14,344 nucleotides of DNA, taken from Terana coerulea (taxonomy: Eukaryota; Basidiomycota; Agaricomycetes; Polyporales; Phanerochaetaceae). The translations under genes and the position numbers were made by a program. Of the stretch, positions 9,790 through 14,344 are shown in pieces. Below the pieces are notes generated by a model, which searched no databases, was not told where the DNA came from, and worked only from the letters and a program-made list of their open reading frames with translations. Position 1 is the first letter of the stretch. Each line of letters starts with the position of its first letter. The stretch is taken from positions 1-14,344 of the forward strand of contig JAKOGH010000959.1 in the NCBI GenBank assembly GCA_024811115.1, read 5' to 3'.

Positions 9790-10398
9790 TCTTTGCGACA
9801 CATTGGGGCGAAAAATGTGCTGCGTCTGTCGGTGCACTATTTTCAGCTGCGTTGTCGTCGTCTATCGTGTACGGGTCACAGTGGTAGAGCCGGAATCGTG
9901 GCAGGTGCTAAGTAAGCCTCGGCTGCCAGTGGACCATAGCTGGGCTTGTCCCCGAGCTGCTCTGACGGCAAGCCTTTGACACTCTTTCAAGCACCACTTA
10001 GGTACTGTCTAGCCGAAAGGCTGCGCACAAATCAACTGGTTTTACGAGCTCAGACCTTGACAACAACTTGAACGTATCAGGAACGTATCGGGGAGAAGTA
10101 TGTGAGCGCTTACTTGTCTTTGTGGCGTTCGGCTGCGTCCGTGAGGATCTGATGGCAACTCTGTTTTCCTCTCGCACTTACCGTCATCTGAACCACTCGT
10201 CTGCAGACTCACTACTTTATACCCTACCAGACCACCTCACGAGTTGAATGGCTTACGACCCTAGGCCGAGTCTCGAGCTTCCGCCTGGCATGGGGCAAAG
10301 TGAGCAAGTTCGAAATCCGTCCGGTGGCTGGTCAGGTTGTCAACGCGTCCGCTTGGCCATGGTGCAAGATCGCTGCCAGAGTTCTGTCGATGAACCAT
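9790..10398. other. Intergenic region, no gene seen
   Basis: This region probably holds the 3' flank of the F-box-like gene and the distal upstream region of the next kinase gene. The only local structure I notice is an 11-bp tandem duplication, GAACGTATCRG, at 10070-10091. An ORF of 69 codons at 9770-9979 and one of 95 codons at 10248-10535 have no recognisable features. A GTTCGAAATCC at about 10307-10317 resembles a tRNA T-arm but has no partner elements. Confidence 0.45.
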
Positions 10399-10516
10399 GG
10401 CTGACAAGTGCAAGCCCCTGCCTTCGCTCTAGAATCAGCCGTCGCCCGCCTTCCTTGAGGCTGACATGGCTGGCAGTCAGCCCCTGGCTGACCCTCCTCT
10501 GTCAAAGAGTTATAAG
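10399..10516 (+). promoter_or_regulatory. Kinase-gene promoter: four GGCTGAC/GTCAGCC heptamers plus TATA box
   Basis: GGCTGAC occurs at 10399-10405, 10459-10465 and 10486-10492, and its complement GTCAGCC at 10476-10482. A TATAAG element at 10511-10516 lies about 90 bp before the ATG at 10607. The second and third sites form a hairpin-capable inverted pair. Four copies of a heptamer in 94 bp immediately before a TATA box suggests a transcription-factor binding cluster; I cannot name the factor. Confidence 0.5.
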
Positions 10517-10606
10517 CAAGGCACCATGGGCCTAGCTCCCGCATACTTCTTTGTCATATACTCTAACCGAGTCGCAAGAACTCAACACCTTTCGCCATAC
10601 TTCACA

Positions 10607-13545
10607 ATGGCAATCATATCTCGTATCAAGACCATCATCAACAAGAAGAAGTCTACCGGCAAGCAGGTATGTCACGCAGCACTCTCTAAGCGCACAGTAC
10701 GTTGACTGATCCTGCCATTCATAGACTAAGTGCGAGGGAGCGGTTGCTGTTGGTGTACAGAGCGGAGAAGTCTACCCCGAGTTTCTAGTCTCACACGTAC
10801 GTGCCTTCTACTCTCGTCGTTGTTACGTATCTCATCCACAGATCAGAACGGCGCTGTGGAGAACGTCCGCACGGAGGTGTTATACAATGCTGCACACACT
10901 CCAGATGTCTTCAACATCCAGCATCCCCTCAAAGTTCACGGACTCAGGCGCTTCTTGAAGCACAACGTGAGCGTCATGTCCGACGGTGCTACAGCGGTCG
11001 CTAACATCGTTGACTTCCAGCCTGTCAGCCGCGCTTTCGAAAGTGCATCCCGCACCCGCAAGCCCACCGCCGTCGGTATCGAATACATTACTCCTGCGCG
11101 CTCGACCTCAGACGTTATCGAAATCTCAACTTCTCAAACGGAAGAACTTACCGTGCTCAAGGACATCGAAGAGGTCGAGACCGTACCAACTAGGGATGAG
11201 GCTGCAGTAGCAGAAGCGATCCCTGTCCTCTTGAAGACTACGCAGCTGCGCACCACCGTCTCTGTCGACTCTGATATCGTTGAGGTCGAGCGTGTTCCTG
11301 CTCACGCTACTCTCATGAACCGTGCGCTACCGGAAGGGATTACTGGATCTACATCCGCTCACAGCACCTCCTGCAACCCCATTCTTACATTGGACGACTT
11401 CATCCTCGAGGAGTTCCTTGGAGCGGGTGCTTGGGGGTCGGTATATAAGGCGAGGCACAAGGCGACGGGGTCGGTGTGTGCAATCAAGACCATGACGAGG
11501 TCTGCAGTGGAGGGGAAGGAGGATCAAATATTGATGGAGCAGTCAGCACTTCTTGTGCTTGCTGGTCAGAAGGGTGTCATGGAGCTGTTGGCGACGTTCC
11601 ACGATGACTCTAAATTTTATTTCGTTACGGTGAGTACTCGCACATCGTCATCTTGAGTTGAGCTGACTAAGACCGTATAGGAATACTACTCCGGCGGGGA
11701 TATGATGATGCTGTTGGAGCGATGGCGAGTGCTTCCTGACTCTTTGCTGGTATTTTACGCTGCGCAGATGGTATGTCTCCTCACAAGGAAGGTCATGGTA
11801 TATTGACTTATCTTTTGTTCAGCTACTCGGTCTTGAGGCAGTGCATGCACATGGAGTCATTCACCGGGACCTCAAGCCGGACAACATCTTCTTTGACGAG
11901 GCTGGTAATGCTGTCCTCGGAGACTTCGGTCTCTCGGCGTTCGCGATGGAGCTGGAGCAGGCGCGGGCTAGAAAAGACGAACCTGAGATCGTCGGCACTC
12001 TCGACTATCTCGCCCCAGAGATCTGGTGCAAAGGTCTATTCGACCAGAGCACCGACATCTGGGCTTGGGCCGTGATACTGTTCGAAGGTGCCACTGGACG
12101 TGTAAGTGCCCAACTTCCTATTTATTTTCCTCACCATTAACATTGTCTCGTAGCGGTTGTGGAACGTGGATGAGTGCGAGTCCGTCTCTGAGATGGCAAT
12201 GCGCACCTGCCTCGGCAGCCTCAAGAAGTGGTTAGGTAACGACAAGATTTCCAAGGAGTTGTATGATTTATTGGACAAGGTACGTAACTCGCCAAATCAG
12301 ATTCATGCCGGAGGTCTGGAAGCAATGACATGCAGATTTTTTCGGCGGACGAAGTTCACCGTCCTTCACATGAGGCTATCAAGGCTCACCCCTTCTTCAA
12401 ATCTATGTGAGTTCTTGCCATTTTCTACCGCGCACTGGGGCTCATGATAACTCCTAGCGACTGGGAGGCCCTTGCCGCCGGAGAACTTTCTGTTCCCCAG
12501 GTCGGCGTACCTCCGTACGAGTGCACTGCCCAGAAGAGCCCGTCTTTAGGTGAATTCACAGAGGCCCCTGCATGCAATGTCAACATAACCCACCAGGATT
12601 CCGAGGAGGATATCTGGGTGGTGTTTGACTTCACTTCGGATGCTCTAGCCTCAAAGCCTGCCGTCTTCTCGCCGACGTGTCTCACCCAGGACGAAAACAT
12701 CTCCCGTTCTGCCGTTGGCCCTATCTCCATCTCTACCCCCGCCCCGCTACGAATCTGGACGGCGCGGTTTCAACGACCCCTTGACTCCTCTTCCCACTCC
12801 CGCAAGCCCGGCAACTATTCTGCAGTCACCTTCTGCATCAGGCAACGTCTCCGTGAAATCCAGCCGCAGCGAAACATACCCCTCCACTTTCTACTACAAG
12901 AACACGGACGCCACCGTCGTCATCACATCTGAAGCGGTGCCTTTCCCCATCATCAAAGACATCTACGAGGCCGACACTGACACTGACGAGGTCATTCTCA
13001 CTTCGGCTTTCCGTCGCCCCCTTCACGCATCTGGGTCATCATCTCCTTCTCTCCTCAACTACGCCCCTCGTCTCACCAACACGGGTCACCAGTAACCCAA
13101 CAATCGCACGACGATACCCCTGTCACGGCGGCCGACGAATCATCGTACCCCTCCAACGAGTCGTACCTCGCCGGGCTCTACTCTTTCTTCAAGCCCCAAC
13201 TCCTCTCCTCCACCTCCTCGTCTCACTCGGACGAGTCTCCAGTCACCACCCAAATGTGCGACGGTACCCCGGTCCCTGCGGCCAACGAATCATCATACCC
13301 CTCCGACGAGCCGTACCTCGCCGGACTCTACTCATTCTTCAAGCACCAACCGCGCGAAGACTCCAACGCTCGCGACTCCTCCTCCTCCTCGGTAGATACC
13401 GAGGACTGGGAGGGAGGCCACGTTGACAGAACTGGAAATCCGAGTTACGCTTGCTTACCCAGAGAAGCAAAAGCGCCGCTCCTTCCTTTCCCGCCTCTCT
13501 CGCTGGGGAATCGTTCTCAGCAGACGGCTTTCCCGCTCCGCATGA
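10607..13545 (+). CDS. AGC-like Ser/Thr protein kinase with long tandem-repeat tail (8 exons)
   Basis: Exons: 10607-10666, 10725-10800 (donor GTGCCT; the stronger GTACGT at 10797 does not keep frame), 10842-11629, 11681-11770, 11823-12101, 12154-12279, 12336-12406, 12458-13545. About 858 residues. The N-terminal 230 residues are acidic and unfolded-looking, with SDVIEIS and SDIVEVE, which resemble SUMO-interaction motifs (inference). The kinase domain, roughly residues 229-496, shows GAGAWGSVY, CAIKTM, HRDLKPDN, DFGLSA, GTLDYLAPE and WAWAVILFE, ending AHPFFKSIDW. This fits AGC-type kinases, although the usual G-x-PPF segment after the APE region is missing and no clear hydrophobic motif follows. 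The tail holds a 50-residue tandem repeat and ends in a basic stretch, KQKRRSFLSRLSRWGIVLS. Three tail frame breaks lie in runs: extra C in 12736-12745, missing G in 13083-13085, extra G in 13412-13414. As sequenced the protein would end early, after the kinase domain. Confidence 0.82.
13086..13385 (+). repeat. Two tandem 150-bp coding repeats in the kinase tail
   Basis: Units 13086-13235 and 13236-13385 have a period of exactly 150 bp, or 50 codons. Both encode SPVT, then DxTPVxAAxESSYPS, then YLAGLYSFFK, followed by a diverged Ser-rich spacer. The first 117 bp of each unit are the best conserved. Many differences are silent or conservative, suggesting the protein sequence matters. The alignment of both units from SPVT on also fixes the correct reading frame after the break at 13083-13085. 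Confidence 0.8.
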
Positions 13546-13845
13546 TTCTCTGCCTATTTAGCCTCTACTCACTATCTTTCTCTCTTTACTTCTTCTCATA
13601 AGATCGGCATGACTCTTTCCCCTCTTGCACCACATCTAACATCGCATATATTAACTAGCATCTTCTGATCCTTCTGCACCATTTCTCACACTGCATACAT
13701 TTTTATCTTACACTTCTCATATTGTCTTGTCCTATTACACTTGTAGCATCAGATATTCCGCGGCGTGGTCAATTGTAACAATACTTGAACTCAGAGCAGC
13801 ACGTACGTAGATGCATTGCATGCTATTTATCATATTTGAGACTAT
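13546..13845. other. Pyrimidine-rich 3' flank with an imperfect 49-bp direct duplication
   Basis: This is the probable 3' UTR and terminator of the kinase gene; the plus strand is strongly T/C-rich to about 13740. Segments 13626-13652 and 13675-13701 match at 21 of 27 positions without gaps (both begin TGCACCA), a 49-bp period. The part from about 13750 is AT-rich and leads into the gene fragment at 13846. No gene is seen. Confidence 0.45.
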
Positions 13846-14265
13846 ATGAAGTTCGCGGCCGACATGGTGCACGGCTCTGCCATCGTCGATCGCCCGGCGA
13901 CCGTTGGAGAGCACGCATTCGCCGCCGCCGGCCCCCCGACGCTGTCCCAGAGAGTGAAGGCGCTGGTCAAAGGGCCCACGCTGCCCGCTGAAGAGGGCTT
14001 CGCGCCGGCGAAGGACGCGATCATGCGATCCGATGCGCAGCGCATGGCGCGCGTCTGCTCGCACGTCCATGGCCCGCCGTTGCTCGCGATGCCAAAGCCC
14101 GTGCTGCCGAGGACGTACACGCCCCTTGCGTCCGTCCCCGAGGTAAGCAAGGCGCCGATGAGCCCGCTGTCACCGTACTGGGTGACGAACGAAACATGAA
14201 GGTGCCCAAGATGCCCTGCACCATAAGCGATGAGGCTTAAGGAGCGAGCGCTGCTAGGGAGGCAA
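13846..14265 (+). pseudogene. Shortened paralogue of the 5092-6289 gene, probably a relic
   Basis: A 117-codon open frame (13846-14199) matches the C-terminal half of the GC-rich gene: ADMVHGSAIVDRPATVGEHA against ADMVHGPVVIGRAATVEEHA, then LPAEEGFAPAKDAI, SDAQRMA, MPKPVLP and LASVPEVSKA. The N-terminal half is absent, and two internal segments are shorter than in the full copy. After the stop, homology continues out of frame (KVPKMPCT, and DNA like GAGCGAGCGC to about 14265), so the original end is broken. Homology starts abruptly at about 13853 after unrelated AT-rich sequence. It could be a truncated duplicate or a short expressed paralogue. The open frame over 350 bp is weak evidence for function because GC-rich DNA has few stops. 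Confidence 0.7.
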
Positions 14266-14344
14266 AGGAAACAAACATCGTAGTATTCGAATTCGCTACG
14301 CATATGCTAGTCTGCTGGATGAGATAAGGGACTCAATGGGCGTA

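Noticed and set aside
10307..10317. tRNA-like T-arm GTTCGAAATCC
   Set aside because: There is no A-box, acceptor stem or anticodon arm at the right distances, and the loop has one base too many.
13846..14199. Intact independent small gene of 117 residues
   Set aside because: It is homologous only to the second half of the 5092 gene, and homology continues out of frame past its stop. A truncated duplicate is simpler, though expression is not excluded.

Overview
The window looks like nuclear DNA of an agaricomycete basidiomycete, probably a polypore-type wood-decay fungus. The genes are dense and split by many introns of about 45-80 nt with GT donors, CTGAY-like branch sites and (T/C)AG acceptors. 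There are Polyporales-style F-box-like genes, a fungal Chk1, and strong G/C bias at third codon positions. I saw no transposon, CRISPR array, rRNA or tRNA.

Layout: (i) 2-1404 (+), the 3' part of an unrecognised coiled-coil gene. (ii) 1761-4104 (+), an 11-exon DNA-damage checkpoint kinase Chk1, whose unusually long last intron holds a hairpin of about 96 nt. (iii) 5092-6289 (+), a very GC-rich gene of unknown function with CCAAT and TATA elements upstream. (iv) A head-to-head pair of F-box-like paralogues, 7929-6501 (-) and 8408-9789 (+), around a 478-bp shared intergenic region rich in GTGAC half-sites; the plus copy is degraded. (v) 10607-13545 (+), a multi-exon AGC-like protein kinase gene with a long tail holding a 50-residue tandem repeat, behind a cluster of GGCTGAC heptamers and a TATA box. 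(vi) 13846-14265 (+), a shortened paralogue of gene (iii), probably a relic.

In almost every gene the reading frame is broken by single-base gains or losses in homopolymer runs, while splice sites and flanking coding sequence look intact. Either the assembly carries uncorrected homopolymer errors or several genes are recently broken. Exon coordinates below are read from the sequence, and the frame breaks are stated. The genes do not form an obvious pathway. Chk1 is a cell-cycle checkpoint kinase, the F-box-like proteins would be ubiquitin-ligase adaptors if functional, and three genes have no known role. I found no convincing new multi-gene system. The least explained items are the intronic hairpin, the GGCTGAC promoter cluster, the GTGAC dyads and the repeat tail of the second kinase.
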